From assembly GCA_026708585.1 (NCBI GenBank), contig JAPOUQ010000061.1:1-64000 (forward strand): a stretch of DNA of 64,000 nt, in the 5' to 3' direction. A model generated the notes under the pieces. That model ran no database searches. It saw nothing but the letters and a program-made list of their open reading frames with translations, and had not been told where the DNA came from. Positions 10,522-19,628 of the stretch are shown piece by piece; the stretch's first letter is position 1, and every line of letters starts with the position of its first letter. The stretch comes from Gammaproteobacteria bacterium. Its GTDB lineage: Bacteria; Pseudomonadota; Gammaproteobacteria; Arenicellales; Poriferihabitantaceae. The translations under genes and the position numbers were made by a program.

Positions 10522-12039
10522 TTAACGGCGTTTCCCTTGGATGATTCTATCCAAAATCATAGCGCAAAATAGGATAGCGAATCCGGCGAGAATACCCTGT
10601 CCCTCTGATGCGTACTGAAGTGCTTCCAGAACATCCTCGCCTAGACCCTTGGCGCCGATGAGTGAAGCGATTACCACCATGGCTAGGCTCAATAAGATTG
10701 TCTGATTAATTCCAGCCATGATCGATGGCATGGCTAGTGGAAGATCCACCTTCCAAAGCAAGTATTTTCTCGAGGCACCAAATGCCATAGCAGCCTCCCG
10801 CACCGATTCCGGTACACCCCGTAAGCCTAGAACAGTCAGACGGACCACTGGCGATCCACCAAAGATCATCGTCGCAACGATTGCCGCTGGCTTCCCAGTA
10901 CCAAAAAAAGCGATCACAGGAATGAGGTAGACAAATGCTGGCATGGTCTGCATGAAGTCAAGGACAGGTCTGACAAACATGTATAGTCGAGGCTTGCGCG
11001 CACAGAGTACGCCAAGTGGAATCCCTAGTGAGATGCTGATTCCTGCTGCAGTGCCCAGCAAGGCCAGTGTTTTCATGGATTTATCCCAGAATCCGAGATA
11101 ACCGAGATAAGCTAGTGCCGCCGCAGAAAAAATTGCTGTTCGCCAGCCTGCAGATAGTCCAGTTAGCAAAATGATGATTGCGCACATCACTGGCCAAGGT
11201 GTTTGCGTGAATACGATCTCAAGTCCATCAAGAATCGTATTGATACCGAATACCACCCCATCGAAGAACCATTCGGCACTGACAGCCATGTCCGTCATTC
11301 CGTCTTTAATTGCATCTGCAGCGGTGGCCTGGATATGTCTTTCCGTGGGAAATCGTTCTAAGAATTCGAGGTCCGAGGTTCCTCCAAATCGTAGAATGCA
11401 GGTTACTAAAATCAACAGCATTAAAATAATGCTGAATACGGTTTGCGATGTATTGATACCGCATTTTAATGTCCGATCTGAACGCCACCGAGTGTAGCGC
11501 TTGCGCAACACAACGTTGGCTACAATACCTTGGACCACTTTGACTATGACTAGAATCAGGATGCCCCCCAAGACAAGCCAGATTGCGGATGTTTCGGCCT
11601 CCAATGCTACAGTCCGAATACTTTCGATTGCCCGTTCAAGAGATGCTATGGCATTTTCAAAAGCCTCAACCTTGTCGGTATCGCCAGCTTCCTTTGCTTC
11701 GTCGAGCTGTTCATAACGCATTGCGAGCGTCTGTTCAATGCCTGGTAGTCGAGCTAAATGGGCAGATGCAAGGTCCCCGAATAATCCCCGCACGATCTGA
11801 ACGATGGCGAAAGTTTCAAGCGTAACAAAAGCGAGGAAAGCCGCCCACAGATTTCGAATACCGAACCAAATTGGTCCGAGGAGTGACGCTACAACATTGA
11901 AGCTCCAAGTAAAGTGGGAACTGTCACCGATTTTTTGGAATTCCCGAGCATAATAGTCAACACCAGTTTGGACAAACTGACTGATCAAGCGATTTTGATT
12001 CTCTTCGCTTTCAGTAGCTATGTTATCCATCTTCGTCAT
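10522..12039 (-). CDS. glycine-betaine/proline-type ABC transporter permease
   Basis: ProW/OpuAB-like inner-membrane permease of 505 residues. The C-terminal half is the conserved permease domain, with the EAA loop (AAMAFGASRKYLLWKVDLP) that contacts the ATPase and VLDFMQTMPAFVYLIPV. The N-terminal half adds extra membrane segments and a charged stretch around residues 105-130 that looks helical or coiled-coil, so it is longer than E. coli ProW (about 354). It overlaps the ATPase gene by 4 bases (ATGA). Confidence 0.9.
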   Translation of the reverse strand: MTKMDNIATESEENQNRLISQFVQTGVDYYAREFQKIGDSSHFTWSFNVVASLLGPIWFGIRNLWAAFLAFVTLETFAIVQIVRGLFGDLASAHLARLPGIEQTLAMRYEQLDEAKEAGDTDKVEAFENAIASLERAIESIRTVALEAETSAIWLVLGGILILVIVKVVQGIVANVVLRKRYTRWRSDRTLKCGINTSQTVFSIILMLLILVTCILRFGGTSDLEFLERFPTERHIQATAADAIKDGMTDMAVSAEWFFDGVVFGINTILDGLEIVFTQTPWPVMCAIIILLTGLSAGWRTAIFSAAALAYLGYLGFWDKSMKTLALLGTAAGISISLGIPLGVLCARKPRLYMFVRPVLDFMQTMPAFVYLIPVIAFFGTGKPAAIVATMIFGGSPVVRLTVLGLRGVPESVREAAMAFGASRKYLLWKVDLPLAMPSIMAGINQTILLSLAMVVIASLIGAKGLGEDVLEALQYASEGQGILAGFAILFCAMILDRIIQGKRR

Positions 12040-13100
12040 TCGGTTGTACTTCCAGCCATCACACTTCCCAAAAGATCGTCCTTTGAAATGACTCCAACTG
12101 GTCGGTCGTCTGTGCCAATGATCAAGATCGGACCATCGTGTTCCACGGAAGTTTTGATTAGATCAGCCAATGTAGCTTCCTCATTCATGGACGGGATATC
12201 AGCAGGCAAGAGCCCGTGACGCTGTTCGAACTCGGCCACGGGCAGCATAATTGAATGTGCCTTGATCAGATTTACACGGGAGATTCCCGCCACAAAGTCG
12301 CTCACATAGTCATCTGCTGGATGGGTAACAATTTCTTCAGGTGTTCCGACCTGAACAATTGCGCCATCTTTCATTATTGCAACTCGGTCACCGATCCGTA
12401 TCGCCTCATCCAAGTCATGGGTGATAAATATCGTGGTTTTCTTCATGACTTCAGATAGCTGCATAAATTCATCCTGAAGTTGACGTCGGATTAGAGGGTC
12501 AAGGGCCGAAAAAGGTTCGTCCATAAGCAGAACATCGGGATCCGCCGCGATGGCTCGTGCAAGACCGACACGTTGTTGCATACCGCCTGATAATTCATGG
12601 GCGAACCGATCCTGCCAATCGTGTAGCTGAACCATCCGCAGCACACGATCTGCCACTTCCCAGCGTTTGTTTTCACTCACACCCCTGATCTCCAACGGCA
12701 TGGCGACATTGTCACGAACGGACCGATGTGGCAACAGGCCAAAATGCTGGAAAATCATGGCCACGCGTCGATTCCGTAATGCCATAAGAGCGGCATCGTC
12801 CATTTCTGTAACATCTGTGCCGTCGACGAGTACTTTCCCAGCAGTCGGCGTTAGCAGGCGGTTGATAAGACGAACAAGAGTGGACTTGCCACTTCCGGAC
12901 AAGCCCATTACGCAGAAAATTTCTCCTTTCGCAACACTGAAGGTGACGTTATGAACGCCAACTACACAGTCATACTGTTCCAGCACTTCTGCTTTGCCGA
13001 GTCCTCCGCGCTGGATTGCCTCCAGCGCTTCATGCTGGGTTTTACCGAAAATCTTCCATAAGGCCGAAACCTCAATTAGTTTTTCTGAGTTATCCGACAA
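12036..13100 (-). CDS. glycine-betaine-type ABC transporter ATPase
   Basis: ProV/OpuAA-like ATPase of 354 residues that energises the import system. The N-terminal WKIFGKTQHEALEA region is typical of ProV. Walker A is GLSGSGKSTLVRL, the signature is LSGGMQQRVGLARA and Walker B is LLMDEPFSALDP. A C-terminal region contains one recognisable CBS-type segment (PVGVISKDDLLGSV), which in OpuA senses ionic strength or nucleotides. A 147-base gap separates it from the binding-protein gene. It is the only betaine-type ATPase in the window, while a second permease set further right has none. Confidence 0.92.
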   Translation of the reverse strand: MSDNSEKLIEVSALWKIFGKTQHEALEAIQRGGLGKAEVLEQYDCVVGVHNVTFSVAKGEIFCVMGLSGSGKSTLVRLINRLLTPTAGKVLVDGTDVTEMDDAALMALRNRRVAMIFQHFGLLPHRSVRDNVAMPLEIRGVSENKRWEVADRVLRMVQLHDWQDRFAHELSGGMQQRVGLARAIAADPDVLLMDEPFSALDPLIRRQLQDEFMQLSEVMKKTTIFITHDLDEAIRIGDRVAIMKDGAIVQVGTPEEIVTHPADDYVSDFVAGISRVNLIKAHSIMLPVAEFEQRHGLLPADIPSMNEEATLADLIKTSVEHDGPILIIGTDDRPVGVISKDDLLGSVMAGSTTE

Positions 13101-13247
13101 CCCGTAAGCCCCCTTAGATAGCTCATCTTTGCATTACATCTCAAGAAGAAATCGGGGATGAATGTCAGCAACCATCTCAGAATAAATAGCAGTTATCACT
13201 GCGGTCGAAACCAAGAATCAAAACACATTTGTATAACCAGTGGGATG

Positions 13248-14222
13248 TCAAAGTCCAAGCCAACTATCGACACGATCAGAGTTTTCAGCTATCCATGCAC
13301 GAGCGACTTCTTCACTGTCTCGTTTCAGCACCACGATTTCGTGAGTCCAGCCATTAACCGTTTCCGTATCCAGCGCGATATTGGAAAGAAAGTTGGCAAC
13401 TGTCGGAACTCGTTGTTCAAGAGATTTGGAATAGCCAACATGGATTGTCTTTGGCTTGTCACCGGTGGTTATTTTTGATTTTTCGAACCAGTCTGGATCT
13501 TCCGCGGGTTGGACCATTTTGTATTTCGAATCGTCGAATTCTGGTTCCTCAAGCATAACCATATCAAAGATAAACCAGTTGAAATGAGGAGCATAACAGT
13601 AAAAAACATAACCTTCATCTTTGTTAATCGAATCCTTTATCGATGCACTAGCTACTTCCTCTTCGGCAATGATCGGCTCAAAGAAATTAGTGATACCATA
13701 ATCACGAACTTTCACAGAATTCGCTTTGGTAGAGGCCCAACCTTGAGCACCCACCCAGATTTCGCCCATGCCATCACCATCGCGATCAGTTAAGGCCGCT
13801 ACCTCAGGTGTTGCTAGATCGAATACGGACTTTACTCCATGCTTCTCGCTAAATACGCGGGATACACAGAATCCGGCAATTCCATCATAATTGTTCTTGC
13901 TCAGTGCCACGGTATTATTTTGATCGACATACTCATTGGTAAAGTTTGACTGGTTTGGAAGCCAGACGTCCGGATGGACGTCGATCTCGCCCTTGCCTCG
14001 ATCCATTGCCTTAAAAATTACCGCGTTGGTGCCCGGGACGAGTTCGGCAGAACCGCCGATTTTGTCCTCAATGACGACCTTGATCAGTCCGGCTATGGCT
14101 CGCCCGCTCGCCCAGTTTGGTTCTGCGATTCGAACGAGGCTCTGGGCCCCAGCATTGCTAATGATTGCCAGCGTGAGCACACTAAAAATTATAGATATGA
14201 TTGATTTTCTCATAGTTGTCAA
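13248..14222 (-). CDS. glycine-betaine-type ABC substrate-binding protein
   Basis: OpuAC-family periplasmic binding protein of 324 residues, with a signal peptide (residues 1-26, likely cut after SNAGA). Family segments include AEPNWASGRAIAGLIKVV, EIDVHPDVWLPNQ and the aromatic-rich YCYAPHFNWF that would cage a quaternary ammonium group by cation-pi contacts. A clear Shine-Dalgarno AGGAG stands about 10 bases before the ATG. It is the first gene of the six-gene minus-strand cluster. Ligand class is inferred from the family; the amidohydrolase neighbour suggests something other than an osmolyte. Confidence 0.9.
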   Translation of the reverse strand: MTTMRKSIISIIFSVLTLAIISNAGAQSLVRIAEPNWASGRAIAGLIKVVIEDKIGGSAELVPGTNAVIFKAMDRGKGEIDVHPDVWLPNQSNFTNEYVDQNNTVALSKNNYDGIAGFCVSRVFSEKHGVKSVFDLATPEVAALTDRDGDGMGEIWVGAQGWASTKANSVKVRDYGITNFFEPIIAEEEVASASIKDSINKDEGYVFYCYAPHFNWFIFDMVMLEEPEFDDSKYKMVQPAEDPDWFEKSKITTGDKPKTIHVGYSKSLEQRVPTVANFLSNIALDTETVNGWTHEIVVLKRDSEEVARAWIAENSDRVDSWLGL

Positions 14223-14260
14223 CTCCTACTCAAAGGTATTAGTTCAAAATTTATTCTGAA

Positions 14261-14289
14261 ATGTTAATTTATCGATGCTGACATGTCAA
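14261..14289 (-). promoter_or_regulatory. sigma-70-type promoter of the importer-amidohydrolase cluster
   Basis: On the minus strand a perfect -35 TTGACA (plus 14284-14289) is followed after exactly 17 bases by TAACAT (plus 14261-14266), which matches 4 of 6 positions of the -10 consensus. This lies about 40 bases before the binding-protein ATG. A 10-bp palindrome TGACATGTCA (14279-14288) overlaps the -35, a place where a repressor would block transcription. Confidence 0.55.
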
Positions 14290-14291
14290 AC

Positions 14292-14309
14292 CTTATATAC
14301 GGGTATAAG
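14292..14309. promoter_or_regulatory. candidate operator (inverted repeat) beside the promoter
   Basis: CTTATA (14292-14297) and TATAAG (14304-14309) form an inverted repeat around TACGGG; the core can also be read as TATAC-GG-GTATA. It sits immediately upstream of the -35 box of the importer promoter. GntR-family operators are short palindromes of this size, so the GntR gene of the cluster is a natural candidate ligand. This is inference from position and symmetry. Confidence 0.3.
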
Positions 14310-14399
14310 TGATAACAAGCTCAAGACAGTCATTGGTTTATGATTATGGCGGTATCTCCGATCTTCAAATTATGAAATCATGTTATATCCATACAATAT

Positions 14400-15203
14400 T
14401 CATGATGGATGGATAATGGTAATTTCATTGCCAACGCTTACTATGCCGGTGGATTCAGGAATCATGTTAATTCCGAAGTAAACCTCACCATCTGATCCAG
14501 TTCGATACTCGGAAAGTGTTCTTATCGGTTCGGGGCCCTCGATTATGCCCGTTTCTGGATTCACGGTTGGCACTGAGCACCGTGGGCAACATTGAGCAAA
14601 ACGTAAGTCAATACCGTTGATTTCAATTTTCCTCCATTCATCTTCTTCAAAAGGATTTTTACCTTGAAAAACGATATTGGGCCGGAAGCGCTTCATGTCC
14701 ACAGGGTGATCGAGACGACCATTTAAGTCATTAAGTGAAGCATGATTTGTCAATAACAAAGGAAAACCATCGGCGAATAAGGTTGAGTCGTCCTCTTTAG
14801 CGACTTGTGGGTCACATGCACGGGTTTCGGAAGTAGGAAAATAGGCCAGTTTACACTCTCTTCCGAGCGCATCACTTAACCAAGAATTGATATGATCGCT
14901 GTGAATAATGGCATTTACTTTATCACCCCATACTTCTACAGAGGTTTTTTGACCGTTTTCACTTGGACAGGGCACATAAATATCATCCATCCCAAAAGTC
15001 GATAAAACGAGTTGATTTTTCTCTAAGCTGGTTTGGACCAGAGACATTTGTGGGCAAGAACGTTGGGTTATGAATTCCCCATGAGGATCAATTACCATCC
15101 AACGACGATCAAACTCGAAACCGGTATTTAACAAAGTTGCTCGAATAATCGGGATCCCAGCAAAAGATTTAACAGGATAGATGTATAATTCTTTAATGAT
15201 CAT
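14400..15203 (-). CDS. MOSC domain-containing protein (YcbX-like)
   Basis: A molybdenum-cofactor-binding MOSC protein of 267 residues from the ATG at 15203, where the family opening IIKELYIYPVKSFAGI begins. A beta-barrel N-terminal domain with DRRWMVIDPHGEFITQR is followed by the MOSC core with RFRPNIV and CCPRCSVPTVNPETG, the cysteine-containing motif of YcbX/mARC relatives. No C-terminal ferredoxin domain is present, unlike E. coli YcbX, so it would depend on a separate electron donor. Relatives reduce N-hydroxylated compounds. It is divergent to argE. Confidence 0.85.
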   Translation of the reverse strand: MIIKELYIYPVKSFAGIPIIRATLLNTGFEFDRRWMVIDPHGEFITQRSCPQMSLVQTSLEKNQLVLSTFGMDDIYVPCPSENGQKTSVEVWGDKVNAIIHSDHINSWLSDALGRECKLAYFPTSETRACDPQVAKEDDSTLFADGFPLLLTNHASLNDLNGRLDHPVDMKRFRPNIVFQGKNPFEEDEWRKIEINGIDLRFAQCCPRCSVPTVNPETGIIEGPEPIRTLSEYRTGSDGEVYFGINMIPESTGIVSVGNEITIIHPS

Positions 15204-15269
15204 AGCGAATATACTTTTAATCTCTGCCTCTTCAGGAGTATGAGTGCAGGGATACATCAAAACGTGATT

Positions 15270-16430
15270 ATGACAGAAAAACCTGCGCTCGACTTACTCC
15301 AAGATTTAGTGGCATTCGATACTACGAGCCGTAATTCGAACCTCGAACTGATTGAATATGTTATTGCACACTTAGAGTCACATCAGATACCTTTTGAATT
15401 AACTCATCGAGAGGACAGAAAGAAAGCAAATTTATTTGCAACACTTGGTGATTCAAATGCCCCTGGAATTGTTCTGTCAGGCCATACGGATGTGGTACCG
15501 GTTGACGGACAGGATTGGTCAAGTGATCCATTTCAAACAGAAGTTCGTGGTTCGAGACTGTATGGAAGGGGTGTTACCGATATGAAGGGTTTTGTTGCTC
15601 TTTGCTTAAGTCGGGTGGAGCACATTTTGCAAGCCGATCTACCCATACCTATACATTTGGCGTTTTCTTATGACGAAGAAGTTGGATGTCTGGGAGTGCC
15701 AAAATTACTGGATAGACTAAAACATCGGTCGGTACAACCGAAAGCTTGTATAGTAGGTGAACCTACAAATTTGTATCCGGTTAGAGCACACAAGGGAATG
15801 TTCTTCAAGCGGTGTCATGTGCATGGCAAATCTGCCCATTCATCACTGGTCGACCAGGGTGTGAATGCCGTAACTGTTGCTGCAAAAATCATCACAAAAG
15901 TTGACCAGATTCAACAACACATTGTTAAAAACGGTCCTTTTGATGAGACATTCGACCCCCCGTATACCTCGTTGCATTGTGGGGTTATTCATGGGGGCAC
16001 TGTGAACAATATTATACCGTCTCATTGTCAGTTTGATTTTGAGATCCGAGCTCTACCCGATGAGCAACCAGAAAAATTATTTGAGGAGTTGCGGGCTTAT
16101 ATTGATGCGGAGATTTTGCCAAACATGCAAGCGATTGATCAAAAAACTGGAATCGAGTGGCAGAATCTAGCCGAGTTTCCTAGCATGAATACTCTCCAAG
16201 ATGATCCAATCATTAAGTTGGTATCTGAGATTCTGGGTATCGAGTCTCTGGCAGGAAAAGTCAGTTATGGGACTGAGGGTGGACATTTCCAGAAGCATGG
16301 AATACCAACAGTAATTTGCGGCCCTGGCAACATTGAGCAGGCACACAAGCCAGATGAATTCATCGAGCTTGAACAGATTGAGAAAGGGGGACAATTTCTA
16401 GATAATCTCATCCGTACATTGAAACGATGA
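15270..16430 (+). CDS. argE: acetylornithine deacetylase
   Basis: M20-family zinc peptidase that hydrolyses N-acetylornithine to ornithine in arginine synthesis. Metal-site motifs are SGHTDVVPVDGQDW (His), GRGVTDMKGF (Asp), YDEEVGC (Glu pair), GEPT and the C-terminal CGPGNIEQAHKPDEF (His). The preferred start is the ATG at 15270, giving 386 residues and beginning MTEKPALDLLQDLVAFDTTS like the family. An earlier ATG at 15240 sits one base after an AGGAG and is too close to use it. The folK-folP fusion begins 4 bases after its stop. Confidence 0.9.
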   Translation: MTEKPALDLLQDLVAFDTTSRNSNLELIEYVIAHLESHQIPFELTHREDRKKANLFATLGDSNAPGIVLSGHTDVVPVDGQDWSSDPFQTEVRGSRLYGRGVTDMKGFVALCLSRVEHILQADLPIPIHLAFSYDEEVGCLGVPKLLDRLKHRSVQPKACIVGEPTNLYPVRAHKGMFFKRCHVHGKSAHSSLVDQGVNAVTVAAKIITKVDQIQQHIVKNGPFDETFDPPYTSLHCGVIHGGTVNNIIPSHCQFDFEIRALPDEQPEKLFEELRAYIDAEILPNMQAIDQKTGIEWQNLAEFPSMNTLQDDPIIKLVSEILGIESLAGKVSYGTEGGHFQKHGIPTVICGPGNIEQAHKPDEFIELEQIEKGGQFLDNLIRTLKR

Positions 16431-16434
16431 ATCA

Positions 16435-17703
16435 ATGATTTTTTTAGGTCTAGGCTCCAATCAGGGCGACCGCCGTGATAATTTACGACAGGCGATTTCT
16501 AGATTGAGGCAGAATGGGTTTGATATCTTGCGAATTTCACCCGTCCTTGAGACCCCTGCCATGCTTGGTGAGAATGCCAACTCAGACTGGTTGCAACCCT
16601 TTCTGAACTGCGTAGTCGAGTGCAGTAGCGAGCTTCATCCTAAAGAAGGTCTTGCTGTAGTGAAAAGAATCGAGTCCGACTTGGGTCGTACCTCTGGCCC
16701 CAAATGGTCTCCACGACCGATTGATATCGATCTTTTGATTTGGAATTTTGAGTGTATACAGGAACCAGATTTATGCATTCCTCATACAGGCATTTCCAAA
16801 AGAAGCTTTGTTTTGACCCCATTGTTGCATCTTGTGCCGGGGTTGTGTTTGCCTGGGATGGCAGAAAACATCTTCGAGATGAGTGAGCTTGGCGATTTCG
16901 ACCCCTTGTGGATGGGTATTGTCAATTTAACTCCCGACTCATTTTCAGGGGATGGCAAGTCTTTCGATTCGTGTGAATTGGAGAAAACCCTCGATTCTTT
17001 TATCCAAAAGGGGGTTCAGATTGTTGATTTTGGAGCTGAATCGACTCGCCCGAATGCTGTTCCAATCGATCTAGACGAGGAGTGGCATCGGCTGGAACCG
17101 GCATTAAAACTATTTCGAGACAAGACTCAAGGAGATCCATTGGCTCCCCGTATTTCTGTCGATAGTTATCATTGGCAAACGATAGCTAAAGCGGTTGACT
17201 TTGGTATTCACTATATCAATGATGTTGGTGGATTAAAAAATCCCGAAATGTGTGCGATAGCGAGAGAAAGTTTGTGTGATGTCATTGTGATGCATAGTTT
17301 ATCTGTGCCAGCAAATCCCAAGGTGAAACTTACCCGAGAAGAAAGTGCCCTACGTCAAGTCAAAGATTGGATTGATGGTTGTGCCGAATACTGGATAAAC
17401 CAAGGGGTAGATCTAGATCGCATCATTATTGATCCTGGTATTGGGTTTGGTAAAGATGCATTGCAATCTTTGGAATTGCTTAGAGCGTGTAAGCAAATTC
17501 GTAATACACGTCTCCGTTTGATGATCGGACATTCCCGAAAATCATTTATGAAGGAATTTAGCGGTGAAGCGCAAAACAGGGATCTTGAAACGTTGGGAAT
17601 TTCACTAGCCTTATCCGGCAATGTCGATATCTTTCGTGTGCATGATCCGATCTCACACATGCGAGCACATCTCGCCTATCGCCATGTTCGGAGGGTTGGG
17701 TGA
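16435..17703 (+). CDS. folKP: bifunctional HPPK-DHPS (FolK-FolP fusion)
   Basis: One 422-residue polypeptide carries two consecutive folate enzymes. Residues about 1-150 are 6-hydroxymethyl-7,8-dihydropterin pyrophosphokinase: GLGSNQGDRRDNL, then RPIDIDLLIW with the Mg-binding aspartates, then KRSFVLTPLLHL. Residues about 158-422 are dihydropteroate synthase: MGIVNLTPDSFSGDG, DFGAESTRPNA, ISVDSYHW, INDVGGL, IIDPGIGFGKD and MIGHSRKSF. Both domains keep their catalytic motifs, so the product of the first can pass to the second. Separate folK and folP genes are the bacterial norm; this order resembles plant and fungal fusions. Likely cotranscribed with argE. Confidence 0.95.
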   Translation: MIFLGLGSNQGDRRDNLRQAISRLRQNGFDILRISPVLETPAMLGENANSDWLQPFLNCVVECSSELHPKEGLAVVKRIESDLGRTSGPKWSPRPIDIDLLIWNFECIQEPDLCIPHTGISKRSFVLTPLLHLVPGLCLPGMAENIFEMSELGDFDPLWMGIVNLTPDSFSGDGKSFDSCELEKTLDSFIQKGVQIVDFGAESTRPNAVPIDLDEEWHRLEPALKLFRDKTQGDPLAPRISVDSYHWQTIAKAVDFGIHYINDVGGLKNPEMCAIARESLCDVIVMHSLSVPANPKVKLTREESALRQVKDWIDGCAEYWINQGVDLDRIIIDPGIGFGKDALQSLELLRACKQIRNTRLRLMIGHSRKSFMKEFSGEAQNRDLETLGISLALSGNVDIFRVHDPISHMRAHLAYRHVRRVG

Positions 17704-17706
17704 ATT

Positions 17707-18555
17707 ATGGAATTGCTGAGATCTCCGTGGAGAAATATTTTCCTAGATTTTTCGCGTTCAATTGAAGAAAATGCAACAATAGTGTCGCCCTATATTTCGG
17801 CTCAGCCTCTTGAGGAAATCGCTGTAAGTGTTCAAACTCCGAAATCGGTACAGTTCAATATTTGTACTAAACTCGATTCGAATAGTATCTTGCATGGTTC
17901 ACTGGATTTGAATGCAATACAGAAATTTTGCTATAAGTTTCCGATTACCACAGTCAAACATTTGCCAGGTTTACATGCCAAGGTCTATATTGCGGATGAT
18001 CATACAGCCATCATAACATCGGGAAATCTTACAATTTCCTAATTATCACAAAATCTCGAATATGGAATTCGCGTGCATGATAAAGAAACGATTTCTCAAA
18101 TTTCAGATGACATACAGCAATATCAAAGATTTGGCTGTGAAATCTCTTTGCAAAGACTGAACGATTTGTGTAAACAGTCTAATCGAATGGTTAAGGCATA
18201 TCTGGATGCTAACGATTCAAATTCAGCAGAAATACAATTAAATGATAGATTGGATCGTCAACGCAAAAAATTTCAAAATAGTATCGAGAAATTGTGTGGA
18301 GAATCTGGTGCAACGATCACGTCAATATTCAGTCAAACAGTGCTTCATGTATTGAAAGATGGTTCATTGACGACTTTTCAAATCAATTTGTGTATTCAAG
18401 ATTTGCACCCAGATCTCTGTGATGACTCGAAAGATAGAGTGATAAATGGAGTTCACTTTGGGAAGAAATGGAAACACCATGTGCGAAATGCGCAACAAGC
18501 GCTTAAGCGAAAGAATCAAATACTTCTTATCGATGGAAAATGGCAATTGCCTTGA
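17707..18555 (+). pseudogene. PLD-family nuclease-like gene interrupted by an in-frame TAA
   Basis: A single reading frame of 282 codons holds one internal stop, TAA at 18040-18042. Before it is a phospholipase-D-type domain with SPYISAQPLEE and the HxK catalytic motif in LHAKVYIADDHTAIITSGNLT. After it the frame continues with SQNLEYGIRV, the normal continuation of a PLD domain, then a C-terminal segment resembling a winged helix (WKHHVRNAQQALKRKNQILL, GKWQLP) like those in restriction-type nucleases. Nothing else is disrupted, so the lesion is recent, a sequencing error, or suppressed. It starts 4 bases after folK-folP and may be cotranscribed. Confidence 0.75.
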
Positions 18556-18683
18556 GTTTTTCTCTAAATTTCTGAATTTGCAAGTTACATAAACATGGTA
18601 ATTCGATGCGATAATTCCATTTCTGATTAAGATATGCTATGAAATATAATCAGCAGTTAAAATATCACTATAGAAACAGAATA

Positions 18684-19628
18684 ATGAAAGCTTTACTATT
18701 ATCCATAACGGTTACGATACTCATCATCTCGCAGGCAATGGCTGATATCACCACTCGAACAGTGACCTTCGAGAACGAAGGTGCTTCTCTATCAGGTATC
18801 CTCTATTTACCGAGGGAAAATCCTAGCGAGCGCCTGCCTATAGTTTTCGTGACAGGTGCTTGGACTAGTGTTCAGGAACAAATGCCCAGCGTCTATGCAA
18901 GAGCTATGGTGGAGCGCGGCTTCGCTGCCTTCACTTTCGATTTCCGCGGCTGGGGTAAGTCCGGAGATTTATCTGATGGCACCCGCTATAAGGAGAATCC
19001 ACAAGCGAAGATTTCAGATATCCGTGCCGCCATTGAGTTTGTCTCGAAGTTAGAGGTAGTGGATAAAGAGCAAATCAACGGGCTTGGTATTTGTGCCTCT
19101 GCTGGATACATGGTCGATGCAGTTGCGGGAAATCCCTTGGTTAATCGTGTGGGCCTAGTTGCTCCATGGTTGCAAAATGATGAACTCGTGAAGGCCGTCT
19201 ATGGTGGGGATGAGGGTGTTAGTGGATTAATCGCAATTAGCCAAGCCGCCGAAGCAAAAGGTGGTGAGATCATTCCAGCTGCAGGTCCGGTAGGAGCCGA
19301 GGGTGTACTGATGCCGATTGGCGGCTATTACCATGAGCCAAGCCGTGGAGCGATCCCAGAGTATGATAACAAATGGAATCAGGCAAGTTGGGAAGGTTGG
19401 CTAAACTATCATCCAGCGGACAATCCTGAGCGCTTAGATAAGCCGTTAGTGGTCGTGCACTCTGAAGCTGCCGCGATTCCTGATGGAGTTAAGACCTTCA
19501 TCAATGGATTTGCTGGCCATTCAACACTCAAATGGCTCGAAGATGTGACACAGTTCGATTTCTATGATAATCCCGAAGACGTTAGGCGCGCAGCCGATTT
19601 CGTTGCCAAGCACTTTCATCAAAGTTGA
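18684..19628 (+). CDS. exported alpha/beta hydrolase
   Basis: A 314-residue alpha/beta-hydrolase fold protein from the ATG at 18684, with a signal peptide (KALLLSITVTILIISQAMA). The core shows LPIVFVTGAWTSVQEQMP, FDFRGWGKSG and the nucleophile elbow GLGICASAGY. The elbow reads GICAS rather than GxSxG, so the nucleophile may be cysteine, as in dienelactone-hydrolase relatives. HS near residue 277 and GHST near 290 may supply the acid/His part. Substrate unknown. A TATAAT at about 18643 could be part of its own promoter. Confidence 0.75.
   Translation: MKALLLSITVTILIISQAMADITTRTVTFENEGASLSGILYLPRENPSERLPIVFVTGAWTSVQEQMPSVYARAMVERGFAAFTFDFRGWGKSGDLSDGTRYKENPQAKISDIRAAIEFVSKLEVVDKEQINGLGICASAGYMVDAVAGNPLVNRVGLVAPWLQNDELVKAVYGGDEGVSGLIAISQAAEAKGGEIIPAAGPVGAEGVLMPIGGYYHEPSRGAIPEYDNKWNQASWEGWLNYHPADNPERLDKPLVVVHSEAAAIPDGVKTFINGFAGHSTLKWLEDVTQFDFYDNPEDVRRAADFVAKHFHQS

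Noticed and set aside
18073-18555. Independent gene starting at the GTG after the broken PLD domain
   Set aside because: It is in frame with the upstream half and continues the same domain, so one interrupted gene is the simpler reading.
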